A DNA stretch of 64,000 nt. Source: Deltaproteobacteria bacterium (lineage in GTDB: Bacteria > Myxococcota > UBA727 > VGSZ01). This document shows positions 1 to 12,395 of the stretch, in pieces. The stretch covers positions 62,001-126,000 of the forward strand of contig JACOUT010000010.1 in assembly GCA_016177705.1 (NCBI GenBank). Reading direction: 5' to 3'. Each line of letters begins with the position of its first letter. The first letter of the stretch is position 1. Below the pieces are notes generated by a model. That model searched no databases and had not been told where the DNA came from. It saw nothing but the letters and a program-made list of their open reading frames with translations. The translations under genes were made by a program, and so were the position numbers.

Positions 1-439
1 CGCCGTCGGTGCTCTCGACGTCGGCCACCGGCGGCAGGTCGCCGGGCTCGAGCGCGCCCATGCGTTCGATGAGGATGTCGGCCTGCGCGATCGGGTCGTC
101 GTCGGAGCGGAAGAACTGGTAGGTGCCGCGGATGATGCCGTTGTCCCTGCTCGCCTGCCAGTTGTCCGCATACCACTCGTCGAGGTAGCCGGTGCCGTCG
201 CTGACGCGCGAGATGGCGAAGGTGACGCCGTCGTTGGCCACCGCCGACCAGTTGATGTCGCCCTGCCACTTGCTGACGTCGATGCCGTAGACGGTCTCGC
301 CGTCGGGGCAGACCTGATGGATCGCCTGGCGCGCGCTCGGCGGTTCGGCGGCGAGGAAGGCGCCGGCCGACAGATCGCCGTCGGGGGAGCAGGCCAGGAG
401 CCCGAGGGCGAGCAGCAGCGACGTGGAGCGCATGGCCAT
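1..439 (-). CDS. GH25 family muramidase (lysozyme) lipoprotein, C-terminus cut by window edge
   Basis: The reading frame starts at ATG 439 (a second ATG lies at 433) and runs off the left edge, giving the first 146 residues. They begin with a short hydrophobic signal ending in a lipobox (LLAC), so the protein is probably a lipoprotein. From about residue 50 the sequence matches the start of glycoside hydrolase family 25: YGIDVSKWQGDINW supplies the first active-site Asp, followed by FAISRVSDG, GTYQFFR and PPVADVE with the D-x-E pair. GH25 enzymes cut the beta-1,4 MurNAc-GlcNAc bond of peptidoglycan. An outer-membrane-bound muramidase would fit cell-wall remodelling or lysis of prey. It lies 94 bases downstream of the CsgG-like gene on the same strand and could share its transcript. 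The start choice is supported by the lipobox, not by a clear ribosome site. Confidence 0.85.
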   Translation of the reverse strand, partial: MAMRSTSLLLALGLLACSPDGDLSAGAFLAAEPPSARQAIHQVCPDGETVYGIDVSKWQGDINWSAVANDGVTFAISRVSDGTGYLDEWYADNWQASRDNGIIRGTYQFFRSDDDPIAQADILIERMGALEPGDLPPVADVESTDG

Positions 440-533
440 CAACAGACCGTAGCCACGTCGAGGGCGAATCGGAAGACGGGACGACGGTCATCGGGAGGAT
501 GGCGGGCATCGCGCCCGGACCGGGCCGACCACC

Positions 534-1904
534 TCAGTCGACTGGCCAGAGCGCGATGACGCTGCGCAACCCGCTGTCATCCACGCTGCCAGGATCATCG
601 CGCTCGAGCTCATCCGCGAGCGTTCGCGCTTCGGTGAACCGCCCGCGCAAGGCGTGTCCCCACGCGACGTACGCGCGGGCGCTGCGCACGTGGCCCCGCG
701 CATCCTCCGACGGGTCGTTGCCATGCTCGGCCAGGAACGTCGTACAGCGCGCGATCATCTCATCGGCCAGGCGACTCCACTTGGCGGCGATGCAGGGCTT
801 GAAGCCGAAGGAGAGGCGTCGCTCGGCAGCGCGCCCGTCGCGCTCGGCCTCGGCGCGCTCGCGGGCGAGCTCGCGCAGCTCGTCGTCGAATTCGCGGCGA
901 CGCTCCTGCTCCGTGCGTCGATCCTCCACCAGGCCGCGCATGACCTTCTCCACGTCGCTCCTGCGCGCGCCCGCGGGGAAGGCAGCGAGGTGGCGCTCAC
1001 CAGCCTGCAGTGCGGCATCCGCGCGCACCAGCCGCGCCAGGCCGATCACGCGCGCCGCGGAGGCGCGCTCCTCGACGTCGTCGAGCAGGTCGGCGGGGAC
1101 GTGCGCCGCGTGCACGCGCTCGGCCGCGGCCACCAGCGCGGTGAAGCGCCGCGCCTGCTCCAAGCCATCGAGCAACGCGCGCGCGGCGGCGATGCGTCGT
1201 TCCTTCGTTGCGGCGGTGTTCTCGACGAGCGCCAACAGCTCGGCTTCTCGCGCAGCGAACGCGGCGGCGCTGGCGGTGCGACCCTCGCGCATGCGGGCCT
1301 CGAGCGCATCGAGCGCGGCCACCGCGTAGCTGAGCGACGGATCCAAACGGAGCGCGTCCTCCAGCATCGCACGGCGCTTGGCGTCGTCGGGGACGTCGAG
1401 GCTGGCGGCGAAGCGCTCGTAGGCTTTGGCACCGCCCTTGCGCGCAGGTGGTGCCGGCTTCTTGCCGGCGCGGGCCGCCAGCGCGTCGACGATACGATCC
1501 TGCAGCGAGAAGATGGTGTCGAGCGAGCCCGTTGCCTTGGCCGTCTCCTGCACGACCCCCGTCTCCACGTCGACGAAGCGCGCCACCAGGCGTACCTCGC
1601 GGCCGGCGGTCTGGAAGCTGCCGAGCACCAGGCTCTTGGCGCCCACCAGGCGCCCGGCGACGACAGCGCGTGCCAGGTCGCTGTCCGCACCCGCCTGGCC
1701 CTCGATGCTCGCGAGCGCCTTGGCGATGGCCGCGCGCTCCACCACCCGCAAGCCGGCGCTGCGCAGATCGGTCGCCATGGTCTCGGCGGCGCCCTGCGAG
1801 AGCCACTCGAGCTCCGGCGCGGCGTTCAGGTTGCGCCACGGCGCGACGGCGATGGGCTCCTGCACCGCAGAGACCATCAGCGCGACGAGGACGGGCGAGA
1901 ACAC
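534..1904 (-). CDS. CsgG/TolB-like N-terminal domain protein with helical C-terminal half
   Basis: 456 residues starting at GTG 1904 with a short hydrophobic N-terminus, so probably exported. Residues ~15-150 look like the CsgG/FlgO-type fold: AVAPWRNL, then a block predicting the lowest-level alpha/beta pattern (TMATDLRSAGLRVVERAAI), GAKSLVLGSFQ and VRLVARFVDVETG. This fold occurs in outer-membrane secretion and flagellar-assembly lipoproteins and in proteins that total up parallel signals. Residues ~165-450 are Ala/Arg/Glu-rich helices resembling degenerate TPRs (AMLEDALRLDPSLSYAVAALDAL), with a coiled-coil stretch near 340-380. It is 48 bases downstream of the 1432-residue envelope protein and probably co-transcribed. 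The start is uncertain; an internal ATG at 1877 is possible. The precise function is unknown; the fold call is moderately sure. Confidence 0.65.
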   Translation of the reverse strand: MFSPVLVALMVSAVQEPIAVAPWRNLNAAPELEWLSQGAAETMATDLRSAGLRVVERAAIAKALASIEGQAGADSDLARAVVAGRLVGAKSLVLGSFQTAGREVRLVARFVDVETGVVQETAKATGSLDTIFSLQDRIVDALAARAGKKPAPPARKGGAKAYERFAASLDVPDDAKRRAMLEDALRLDPSLSYAVAALDALEARMREGRTASAAAFAAREAELLALVENTAATKERRIAAARALLDGLEQARRFTALVAAAERVHAAHVPADLLDDVEERASAARVIGLARLVRADAALQAGERHLAAFPAGARRSDVEKVMRGLVEDRRTEQERRREFDDELRELARERAEAERDGRAAERRLSFGFKPCIAAKWSRLADEMIARCTTFLAEHGNDPSEDARGHVRSARAYVAWGHALRGRFTEARTLADELERDDPGSVDDSGLRSVIALWPVD

Positions 1905-1952
1905 CGCGCGATGATGCCACGGGGTCGGCGTCCGCGGGGCACGCGGGCGACG

Positions 1953-4900
1953 TCACCCCTTCGGTGGCGTCGGCCCGGTCGACGGCACCGCCGCCGACGT
2001 CGGCGCGCCCGGCAGGTCGACCGCCTTGGCGGCGACGCTCGACGCCGGCGCCGGCCGCGGCGGCGGTCGCGGCACCTCGCGCCACAGTCCGCCCGTCGAG
2101 AACGCCGCGAAGCCGCGCTTGAGCCACGACAGGAGCGAGAGCGCGAGCCACAAGGACCACGCCAGCATGGCGACGCGATAGGCCATCATCGGCACCGACA
2201 CCACCGACGCGACCGGCAGCGGACCGGCCGCGCGATCGGCGAACCAGCGCAGCATGGTCGACGACGAGCCGTTGCCCTCGATCTGCATGTCGGGCGCGCC
2301 GAGCAGGCCCTCGTGGATGGACGCGAGCAGGCCGATCAGCGCCACCGCGGTCCAGCCGGCGAGCAACAGCTGGCGCAGGTTGAACCAGACGGGCGACAGC
2401 TCGGGCTTCCGCTGCCGCCAGCCGAGCGCGAGCAGCCAGCCGGCCACCAGCGCGGCGACGACGATGGGCACCTGCGTCAGGCCGAGCGACAGCAGCACCC
2501 AGTGGTGCGCCTTGAGCGGCGAGCCGGGCACGCGCGCGAGCGCGGCGGCGGCCAGCACGATGACGACGAGGAAGCTCCAGAACAGCACCGCCGGGCCAGC
2601 GCGCGGTCCGCTCGCGAACAGCACCCAGCGATCGTGCGGCAGCTCGACCGTGATCTCGGCGTTGACGCTGGCAGCGCCCAGGTCGAACAGCGGCGTCTTG
2701 GCCATGGTGGTGATGCCGTCGGGCACGCGCGCCTCGAGCACCAAGGTCTGCGCGCCCGGCAGCACCGGCACCAGCACCTTGCCCTTGTCGGCGCGTAGCG
2801 GCTGGCGCGCGCCGTTGACGGTTGCCGACAACAGCTCGGCGCCCGCGGGCAGCGTGATGGCGTGCTGGCCGCCGCGGCTCGCGCGCATGGTCACGGTCAG
2901 GCTGACGTCGGTGGAGCGCAGCCCGGGCCGCACGCGCTGCGAGGTGCGCTCGAAGGTGAGCGTCTGGCCGGGCACGCCCTGGGGGCGCGCGATGGCGAGC
3001 GACAGCTCCTCGCCGGGCCAGGGGCGCCAGGTGCGCGCGCCGTCGCGCCGGTTGGGGTCGTCCTCGTGCTGCGGCGGGATCCCCTTCTCCTCGACGTGCC
3101 ACACCGGGCTGACGTCGAGGCTCCAGCGCTCCACCCAGGGCACGCCGGTCGGCGCCTTGAGCGCGAGCTGCTCGCTCGGCGGCAAGGCACCCGAGAAGGA
3201 GAGCTCGCTCTCGTTTGGCCCCAGGCTCAGCTGCGCCTTGCCGGCGTCGACGCGCACACCGTCGGTGGTGACGCTCTCGCCGGGCAAGAGCGGGATCTCG
3301 ACCACCACCGGCACGCCGACGGGCGACAGGCGCGACACGCGCGTCTCCACCTCGAAGGAGAGCCCGAGCGCCAGGCTGCGCTCGACCAGCAGGAAGGGCG
3401 GCAGCACCTCCTGCTCGCCGGTCCCTTCGGTGGCGGCGCCCTTGGCGGTGCGTGAGAGCTGCAGGTTGGCGTCGGGCACGCCGTTGTCGCCGAGGCCGTC
3501 GAGCGCCCAGCTCGTCGAGGAGAAGGTGGCGCGGCGGGGCACCAGCGGCAGCGCGAGTTGCACGGCGTCGCGTCGTGGCAAAGGGCCCTCGAGCACGACG
3601 TCGTGTCGGCCGGGCGGCACCGCGATCCACAAGGAGCCGCCGTCGGCGAGCGCGGCCGCGGCGGCGCGCCCGTCGACGGTGATGCTGGCGGCGGTCCACT
3701 GCGGATCGGCGCCGGGCAGGGGCACCGCGGTCGGCGCCAGCGCGTGCACCTCGGCGCGCACGCGCAAGGCCGTGTCGGTGGCCTCGAGCGCGAGGCGCGG
3801 GATCTGCGCGCATTGGGTGCCGCAGGGCGGCGGCGCCAACAGCCTCGCGCGCAGCTCGTCGAGCACGCTGGAGGGTGGTGCGGGTGGCGCGGGTTCGTTC
3901 TCCTCGGCGCGCGCCGGTCCGCCGACCGCGAGCAGGGCGAGCAGAGCGGCGGTGAAGAGCGCTCCCTTGCCGCGGAAGGCGCGCGCGAGCCCACTCGGCC
4001 ACGCGCGCCCGGGCAGGCCGAAGGCGATCAGCACGAGCAGCGCCACCAGCGCCACGCGCACCAGCGCCAGCGCGAAGCTGGTGCGCGGGCCGATCAGCAC
4101 CAGCGAGATCTGCTGGTCCTTTTTGACCGGGCCGGAGAACTGCAACTGCACGGTGGAGAAGCCCCACTGCGGCAGCCCGGGGCCGGTCTGCACCACGGCG
4201 TTCGGGTCGACCTGCGCGAGCTTCTTCTTCTGCCCGCCCTTGGTACCGCGGCTGAAGCTGCTACCGACCTTGCCGTAGCCGTACTCGCTGTCGTCGTCCT
4301 TGCCGTCCATCTGCAGGGCGATGTTGCTCTTGCTGACCTCGAGCTGCTGCTGCACCGGCAGGTTCACCTCGCCATGGATCTCGTCCATGGCGTTGCCTGC
4401 TCCCGGCGACATCGGCGGTGGCGGCGGCGCCATCTTCGGCTCCGACAAGGTGAAGCCGCCCTCGCCGCCCTCGGCGTACTGCACGATGCCCGAGACGTCG
4501 CCGTCGCCGACGGTGCGCCACTGCTGCGCCAGCACCGGGTACATGCCGGCGCGCACCTGCTGCACCGCGAACACGAGCGCGATGAGCGCGATGATGACGG
4601 CGGCGGACAAGCGTAGCCAGCGCAGCGTCACCGCGGGCCACTTGGCGTCGAGCGAGGCGGGCAGGATGCGCGCGAGCGCGGCCAGCACCGCCACCACCAC
4701 CCACGACCAGCGCGGCGCGTCCGCCTCCTGGAAGGTGACCAGGCAGCCAAACAGCGCGATCAGGCCGGCGAGCGGGCCCCACAGCCGCCAGAAGGCGAGC
4801 GTCAGCACGACGACGAGGAAGATCTCGAACAGCGTCCAGCTCTTGAGCCAGGTGGTGTGCACCTCGTCGACGCCGCCGGCGTGCAACAGCTCGTAGCCGG

Positions 4901-6251
4901 GCGGCAGGTGCAGCGTGGCCGAGACCTGGATGAAGTCGTGGTCCCAGCTCACCGCCGGGATCGACGACACCGCGCCCTCGAGCCGCGACTCGGCGCGCAC
5001 GCGCAGCTCGGGGTTTCGCACCTCGACGCCGATGCGCCCGCCGCCTACCTGCGTGATGAAGGCGTCGCCGCCGGCGTCGCCGGTCGAGACGCGGCCGAGC
5101 GTCGTGCCTTGGCCCATGGTCAGGCGGTCGCCGTCGAAGTGGCCCCAGACGTTGTCTTGCAGCGTCATGCCCTTGCCGTCGAAGTCGAGCCAGAGCGTGC
5201 GCTGCAAGGAGAGCTGGCTCGGCGCCGGGCTCTCGTCGCCGCGGCGCTTCTGATCGAGCGTGAAGGTCTCGCTCGGCTGCACGCGGTACGCCGGCAGGCC
5301 GCGCCACTCGGCGGGCAGGCGCGTCTGTTCGGCGACGATGGCGACCACACCTTCGACGGTGGCGACGCGCACCGCGGTGTCGGCCTGGTAGACCCAGATC
5401 TCCTCGCTGCCCTCGCCGCCCATGGCTACGGCCGGCGCCGCGAGCGTGCGCTCGTCCTTGTCCCGGCGCTGCACCAGTGTCAGCGTGTGACGGCCCGGGC
5501 GCACCTGCACCTTGAGCGCGGCGCCGTCGACGCGCGCCGGCAAGCTGCCCTCGAGCGAGAGCGGCGCGAAGCCTTCGAGCACCGCGCCGGGCAGCACCAC
5601 CTCGCGACCCTTGCCGGCGACCTCGAGCAGCACGCGCGTCTCGACCATGAGCGGCACGCCGTCCGTCACCTTGCGGAACACCGCGACGTCGAGGCGGTCC
5701 TCCTCGCGCTCGCCCGCCTCCGAGGTGCGCTTGAGCCACAGCACCGCGACCTCACGATCGACGAAGGTGACCGGCTTGCCCGAGAGCGTCAGCGTCACCA
5801 CCGCGGTGTCGGCGGGCACCGCCAGAGACTCGGGTAGCGCGTCCCACAGGAAGCGGCCCTGCACGACGTGCTCGCCGGTCGATGTCGCCAACGCGGGCAG
5901 GCCGTTGAGCGCGACCACGGCGGCGGGCTTGCCGTCGAGCGTGACGTCTTGCGGCCAGGCCTTGTCGTTGCCGGGCAGCGTGATCATGGCGTCGGCGAAG
6001 GAGTGCGCGACCAGGCGGAAAGTGGCGCCGGCGTTGGTGGCCGCCACCTCGAGGCGGCCGTACCACCAGCAGTCGCGCTCGCCGCCGCCAATGCGCGCCG
6101 GGCAGCGCTCCGCCGCGTGCCCGTCGAGCACCCACGGGATCCAGGGGCGCAGCGGTGCGGGAACGGCGTCGTCGCTGATGGCGGCGGCGGGCGCGCTGGC
6201 GACCAGCGCGGTGATGAACAGCGCGGCGACGACGAGGGCGGTTCTGCGCAT
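1953..6251 (-). CDS. very large envelope protein with signal peptide, beta-rich domains and about eight membrane segments
   Basis: 1432 residues from ATG 6251, preceded by a strong GGGGAGG site five bases away. Residues 1-24 are a clear signal peptide ending APAAA. Residues ~25-465 are beta-rich with no recognised domain. Hydrophobic segments follow near 470-510, 548-565, 720-745 and 762-778. A second beta-rich region (~790-1215) repeats the style of the first, with PGRH-type turns in both. Four more hydrophobic segments lie near 1220-1240, 1250-1272, 1292-1312 and 1357-1382. The linker around 610-690 is rich in Pro, Gly and Lys. The tail is Pro/Ala-rich. I do not recognise the family. The architecture suggests two long periplasmic portions held by membrane bundles. 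It heads a likely operon with the CsgG-like gene, and is divergent from dnaX. Confidence 0.8.
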   Translation of the reverse strand: MRRTALVVAALFITALVASAPAAAISDDAVPAPLRPWIPWVLDGHAAERCPARIGGGERDCWWYGRLEVAATNAGATFRLVAHSFADAMITLPGNDKAWPQDVTLDGKPAAVVALNGLPALATSTGEHVVQGRFLWDALPESLAVPADTAVVTLTLSGKPVTFVDREVAVLWLKRTSEAGEREEDRLDVAVFRKVTDGVPLMVETRVLLEVAGKGREVVLPGAVLEGFAPLSLEGSLPARVDGAALKVQVRPGRHTLTLVQRRDKDERTLAAPAVAMGGEGSEEIWVYQADTAVRVATVEGVVAIVAEQTRLPAEWRGLPAYRVQPSETFTLDQKRRGDESPAPSQLSLQRTLWLDFDGKGMTLQDNVWGHFDGDRLTMGQGTTLGRVSTGDAGGDAFITQVGGGRIGVEVRNPELRVRAESRLEGAVSSIPAVSWDHDFIQVSATLHLPPGYELLHAGGVDEVHTTWLKSWTLFEIFLVVVLTLAFWRLWGPLAGLIALFGCLVTFQEADAPRWSWVVVAVLAALARILPASLDAKWPAVTLRWLRLSAAVIIALIALVFAVQQVRAGMYPVLAQQWRTVGDGDVSGIVQYAEGGEGGFTLSEPKMAPPPPPMSPGAGNAMDEIHGEVNLPVQQQLEVSKSNIALQMDGKDDDSEYGYGKVGSSFSRGTKGGQKKKLAQVDPNAVVQTGPGLPQWGFSTVQLQFSGPVKKDQQISLVLIGPRTSFALALVRVALVALLVLIAFGLPGRAWPSGLARAFRGKGALFTAALLALLAVGGPARAEENEPAPPAPPSSVLDELRARLLAPPPCGTQCAQIPRLALEATDTALRVRAEVHALAPTAVPLPGADPQWTAASITVDGRAAAAALADGGSLWIAVPPGRHDVVLEGPLPRRDAVQLALPLVPRRATFSSTSWALDGLGDNGVPDANLQLSRTAKGAATEGTGEQEVLPPFLLVERSLALGLSFEVETRVSRLSPVGVPVVVEIPLLPGESVTTDGVRVDAGKAQLSLGPNESELSFSGALPPSEQLALKAPTGVPWVERWSLDVSPVWHVEEKGIPPQHEDDPNRRDGARTWRPWPGEELSLAIARPQGVPGQTLTFERTSQRVRPGLRSTDVSLTVTMRASRGGQHAITLPAGAELLSATVNGARQPLRADKGKVLVPVLPGAQTLVLEARVPDGITTMAKTPLFDLGAASVNAEITVELPHDRWVLFASGPRAGPAVLFWSFLVVIVLAAAALARVPGSPLKAHHWVLLSLGLTQVPIVVAALVAGWLLALGWRQRKPELSPVWFNLRQLLLAGWTAVALIGLLASIHEGLLGAPDMQIEGNGSSSTMLRWFADRAAGPLPVASVVSVPMMAYRVAMLAWSLWLALSLLSWLKRGFAAFSTGGLWREVPRPPPRPAPASSVAAKAVDLPGAPTSAAVPSTGPTPPKG

Positions 6252-6361
6252 GGTGGCCTCCCCAAAGGGTGCGCAGTGTACGTCAACACGGCGCCGCGCG
6301 GAGTTCTGCCCAGACGGTGCGGCTGGTCGATCGAGGCTTCACCCGCGCGGGCAATCGTGCG

Positions 6362-8269
<1,908 letters not shown>

Positions 8270-8314
8270 CGGGGGCGCGCGCCGGCTCGGCACTTTGGGG
8301 TAACTTCCAGGACG

Positions 8315-8337
8315 CGCCCGTATCCTCCAAACGGGCG
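8315..8337 (+). terminator. possible hairpin between dnaX and gltA
   Basis: A 7-bp perfect stem (CGCCCGT / ACGGGCG, 9-base loop) sits 45 bases after the dnaX stop and 25 bases before gltA. There is no T-run after it, so it could be a weak or Rho-assisted terminator or a leader structure of gltA. Confidence 0.25.
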
Positions 8338-8362
8338 TTCCTGCGATCGGAAGGACTTGGAC

Positions 8363-9652
<1,290 letters not shown>

Positions 9653-9665
9653 GCGCGCGGCGAGG

Positions 9666-10169
9666 CTATGGCGCCGGCGCCTCGGCCGGCGTCGCCATCG
9701 GCTGCCCGCTCGCGTCGAAATACCCCGCGCACCGATCGTGCTCGCCGTCGACGATAGCGAAGCGGATCGGCCCGCTCGGCCGCTCGGCGGCGACGTAGGC
9801 CGCCGCCAGCGGCGGGCAGGTGCGATCGGCGGGCGGCGAGAAGCAGCTCACCATTGCGGTCGCCACGTCGGGGATGACCGGGCCCGCGTCGGCGCGTGCG
9901 GCGATGTCGTTCAAGGCCGCCACCGGCAAAACGCCGATGCTCTGGCAGCCCTGCGCGCGCAGCGCGTCGGCGCCGGGCCCCTTCTGGGCCGCGATCGACG
10001 TCGTCATCAGGTCGACGACGGCGGAGCCTTCGGGCGTGCGCAGCACCGCCACCACCGTCACGACGATACCGATGGCGAACAAGAGCGCGAGCCCGCCGAC
10101 GATGATCACCGCCAGCATGCAGCCCGACATCTTCTGCTTGGGCTTGCCGGCGTCGGGGGTGTGGCTCAT
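9666..10169 (-). CDS. small single-span membrane protein, function unknown
   Basis: 167 residues from ATG 10169, with AAGGAG just upstream. The ATG overlaps the stop of the symporter gene (ATGA), so the two are translationally coupled. Residues ~1-16 are polar (SHTPDAGKPKQKMSG). They are followed by a strong hydrophobic span at about 18-42 (MLAVIIVGGLALLFAIGIVV), and the rest (~125 residues) is probably periplasmic. The C-terminal part has five scattered Cys, which could form disulfides outside the cytoplasm. I do not recognise the family. Coupling to the sodium symporter suggests an accessory or simply co-expressed protein, but nothing in the sequence proves a shared job. Confidence 0.75.
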   Translation of the reverse strand: MSHTPDAGKPKQKMSGCMLAVIIVGGLALLFAIGIVVTVVAVLRTPEGSAVVDLMTTSIAAQKGPGADALRAQGCQSIGVLPVAALNDIAARADAGPVIPDVATAMVSCFSPPADRTCPPLAAAYVAAERPSGPIRFAIVDGEHDRCAGYFDASGQPMATPAEAPAP

Positions 10170-11974
10170 GGCGGCTCCTTCTTTGGCGTGCTCGCGGCAG
10201 CGTCGCTCGTCGACAACAGGCGCGGCAGTACACGCAGGATGACGAGCCACGCGACCACGGCGAGCGCGAGCAGGCCGACGCCGACGAGCGGCTCGGCCAG
10301 CACCAGCTTGCCGAGGCCGAACAGCGACGCATAGACCAGCACCACGCCGAGCACGAAGCCGAGCAGCACCTCACGCCCGCGCGGCGGCGGTGCCGGCAGC
10401 GCCAGGCGTCGATAGACCGCGGCCCAGCCCGGCCCCTCGGGTCGCACGCGCTCGAGGAAGCGGCGCAGCACCGCGTCGTCCTCGGCGCGGGTCAAAAACG
10501 TCGCTGCGAGCCAGACGGCGGTGGAGACCGCGACCACGACCAGCATCACCTTGGCCTGCGCCTCGAGCTCGCCGGCGCCCCCGCCCTCCGGCGATGGAAA
10601 GAGCCGCCAGGCGATGAGCGAAGTGACGACGGAGGCGACCATGGCGGCGATCTCGCTGGTGGCGTTGATGCGCCACCAGACGAAGCGCAGGATCAACACC
10701 ATGCCGGTGCCGGCGCCGAGCGCGAGCAGGAATTTCCAGGCGCCGGCGATCGAGCCCATCTGGCTCGTCACCGCGATCGACAGCAGGAAGATGCCGACGG
10801 TGCACAGGCGCGAGACACGTACCAGCGAGCGCTCCTCCGCTTTGGGCGCGACGAAACGCTTGTACAGGTCGTTGACCAGATAGGACGCGCCCCAGTTCAG
10901 GTGCGTCGACACCGTCGACATGTAGGCTGCCAGGAAGCCGGCGAGCAAGAAGCCCTTCAGGCCCATCGGCAGCACGTCGACGATGGCCTGCACGTAGGCC
11001 GCCTCGACGTCCGGCTTGCCGTCGAGCGTGATGCCGCCCGGGTACATGAGCACGGTACACAGGCCCGTGATGATCCAGGGCCAGGGGCGCAGCGCGTAGT
11101 GGCCCACCTGAAAGAACAACACCGCGAGCACGCCGTCTTTCTCGCTCCTGGTCGAGAAGATGCGCTGCGCGACGTAGCCGCCGCCGCCCGGCTCCGCGCC
11201 CGGATACCAGGCGGCCCACCACTGCACCGCGAGGAAGGTGAACAGCGCCAACGGCGGCAGCCAGGCGGCGCTCGCCTCGCCGACGGGCAGGAAGCCGACG
11301 GCCGCCTCGCGCGAGCCGAAGCTCCTGGTGACGCCGTCGAGCAGCGCGTCGATGCCGCCCACGCGGTCGACGCAGAAGATGGCGAGCACGATGACGGCGG
11401 CCATCATCAACACGAGCTGCACCAGGTCAACCCAGAGCGCGGCGTGCAGCCCGCCCGCCGTCGAGTAGACGACGGTGACGGCGAAGCAGGCGAGCATGGC
11501 CATCCACGCGTCGATGCCGAGCATCACACGCAGCACCTTGACCATCGCCAGGTTGACCCAGCCCAGGATGATCAGGTTGATGGGCAAGGCGAGGAAGAGC
11601 GCGCGAAAGCCGCGCAAGAAGCGCGCGGGCGCGCCGCCGTAGCGCAGCTCCACCAGCTCGACGTCCGAGAGCACGCCGGCGCGGTGCCACAGGCGCGCGG
11701 TCAGGAACACCGTGAGGATGCCGCTCATCACCATGCACCACCACAGCCAGTTGCCCGAGACGCCGTGGGCGGCGACGAGGCCAGTGACGACGAGCGGGGT
11801 GTCGGCGGCGAAGGTGGTGGCGATCATGCCCGCACCCGCGAGCCACCAGGGCGCGCTCCGACCCGCGGCGAAGTACTCCTCGAGCGAGCGGCCGGCGCGC
11901 TTGGCGAAGCGCGCGCCCACGCCCGCGACGACGAGGAAGTAGAGCGCGACGATGCCCCAGTCGAGCGCGGCCAT
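10166..11974 (-). CDS. sodium:solute symporter (SSS/SLC5 family)
   Basis: 602 residues with about 13-14 hydrophobic segments, the size and layout of the sodium:solute symporter family, which uses the sodium gradient to import small organic solutes. Family features are visible: an N-terminal span GIVALYFLVVAGVGARFAKR followed by SLEEYFAAGRSAPWWLAG, ATTFAADTPLVVTG, a long extracellular loop around residues 190-260, and LLAGFLAAYMSTVSTHLNWGASYLVNDLY, which carries the Ser/Thr residues typical of the Na2 site. The substrate cannot be told from the sequence; the motif pattern is closer to sugar/inositol/sialic-acid-type members than to PutP, which is only a guess. The gene overlaps the downstream small membrane protein by 4 bases and is divergent from the small gene at 12040. 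Confidence 0.9.
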   Translation of the reverse strand: MAALDWGIVALYFLVVAGVGARFAKRAGRSLEEYFAAGRSAPWWLAGAGMIATTFAADTPLVVTGLVAAHGVSGNWLWWCMVMSGILTVFLTARLWHRAGVLSDVELVELRYGGAPARFLRGFRALFLALPINLIILGWVNLAMVKVLRVMLGIDAWMAMLACFAVTVVYSTAGGLHAALWVDLVQLVLMMAAVIVLAIFCVDRVGGIDALLDGVTRSFGSREAAVGFLPVGEASAAWLPPLALFTFLAVQWWAAWYPGAEPGGGGYVAQRIFSTRSEKDGVLAVLFFQVGHYALRPWPWIITGLCTVLMYPGGITLDGKPDVEAAYVQAIVDVLPMGLKGFLLAGFLAAYMSTVSTHLNWGASYLVNDLYKRFVAPKAEERSLVRVSRLCTVGIFLLSIAVTSQMGSIAGAWKFLLALGAGTGMVLILRFVWWRINATSEIAAMVASVVTSLIAWRLFPSPEGGGAGELEAQAKVMLVVVAVSTAVWLAATFLTRAEDDAVLRRFLERVRPEGPGWAAVYRRLALPAPPPRGREVLLGFVLGVVLVYASLFGLGKLVLAEPLVGVGLLALAVVAWLVILRVLPRLLSTSDAAASTPKKEPP

Positions 11975-12039
11975 GGCGGCGGACGCTACTCTGGGCCCTG
12001 CGCGTTGGCGAGCGCGCGAGGCTGGGTTAGCTTGCGCCG

Positions 12040-12384
12040 ATGCAGACGGTTGCGCTCACGCTCGTGCTCGCGCTCGCCGCGCCCGCCGAGGCCACACCGG
12101 CGGCGACACCCGAGGATGGGGCGCCAGAGGCGACGACCCCCGCGGCGACCGCGCCGAGCGCGCAGCGCGTCTGGGGCGTCGGCCTGCTCGCGGGCGGCTG
12201 CGCGCTGCTCGCCGTCACCGCCACCGGCGCCGCGCTGGTCGACGCGGTCACGCGGCCCGACGATCGCGACGACGAGCGCGCGTACCCCGAGGTGCTGCAG
12301 GCGATCACCTTCGCCTCCATGCTGCTCGGCGCCGCGTCGCTCGGCGCGATGGTCGCGGGCGGCGCGCTCGTCGTCACCGAGTAG
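12040..12384 (+). CDS. small membrane protein, function unknown
   Basis: 114 residues. The N-terminus (residues 1-18) is a signal peptide or first span (QTVALTLVLALAAPAEA), followed by a Thr/Ala/Pro-rich stretch and two hydrophobic segments at about 46-68 and 88-110. The codon positions follow the high-G+C pattern of real genes here. It is divergent from the symporter and convergent with the long hybrid kinase, only 11 bases from that gene's end. No ribosome site is obvious and no family is recognised. Confidence 0.6.
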   Translation: MQTVALTLVLALAAPAEATPAATPEDGAPEATTPAATAPSAQRVWGVGLLAGGCALLAVTATGAALVDAVTRPDDRDDERAYPEVLQAITFASMLLGAASLGAMVAGGALVVTE

Positions 12385-12395
12385 GGGGCGCCGCG

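Noticed and set aside
654..2798. 714-codon plus-strand open frame
   Set aside because: Antisense shadow of the CsgG-like and 1432-residue genes; Arg/Gly/Ala-rich, no motifs. High G+C leaves many long false frames.
997..4167. 1056-codon minus-strand open frame overlapping two genes
   Set aside because: Same-strand shadow in another frame of the 1432-residue gene; composition is dominated by Arg/Ala/Gly and shows no domain.
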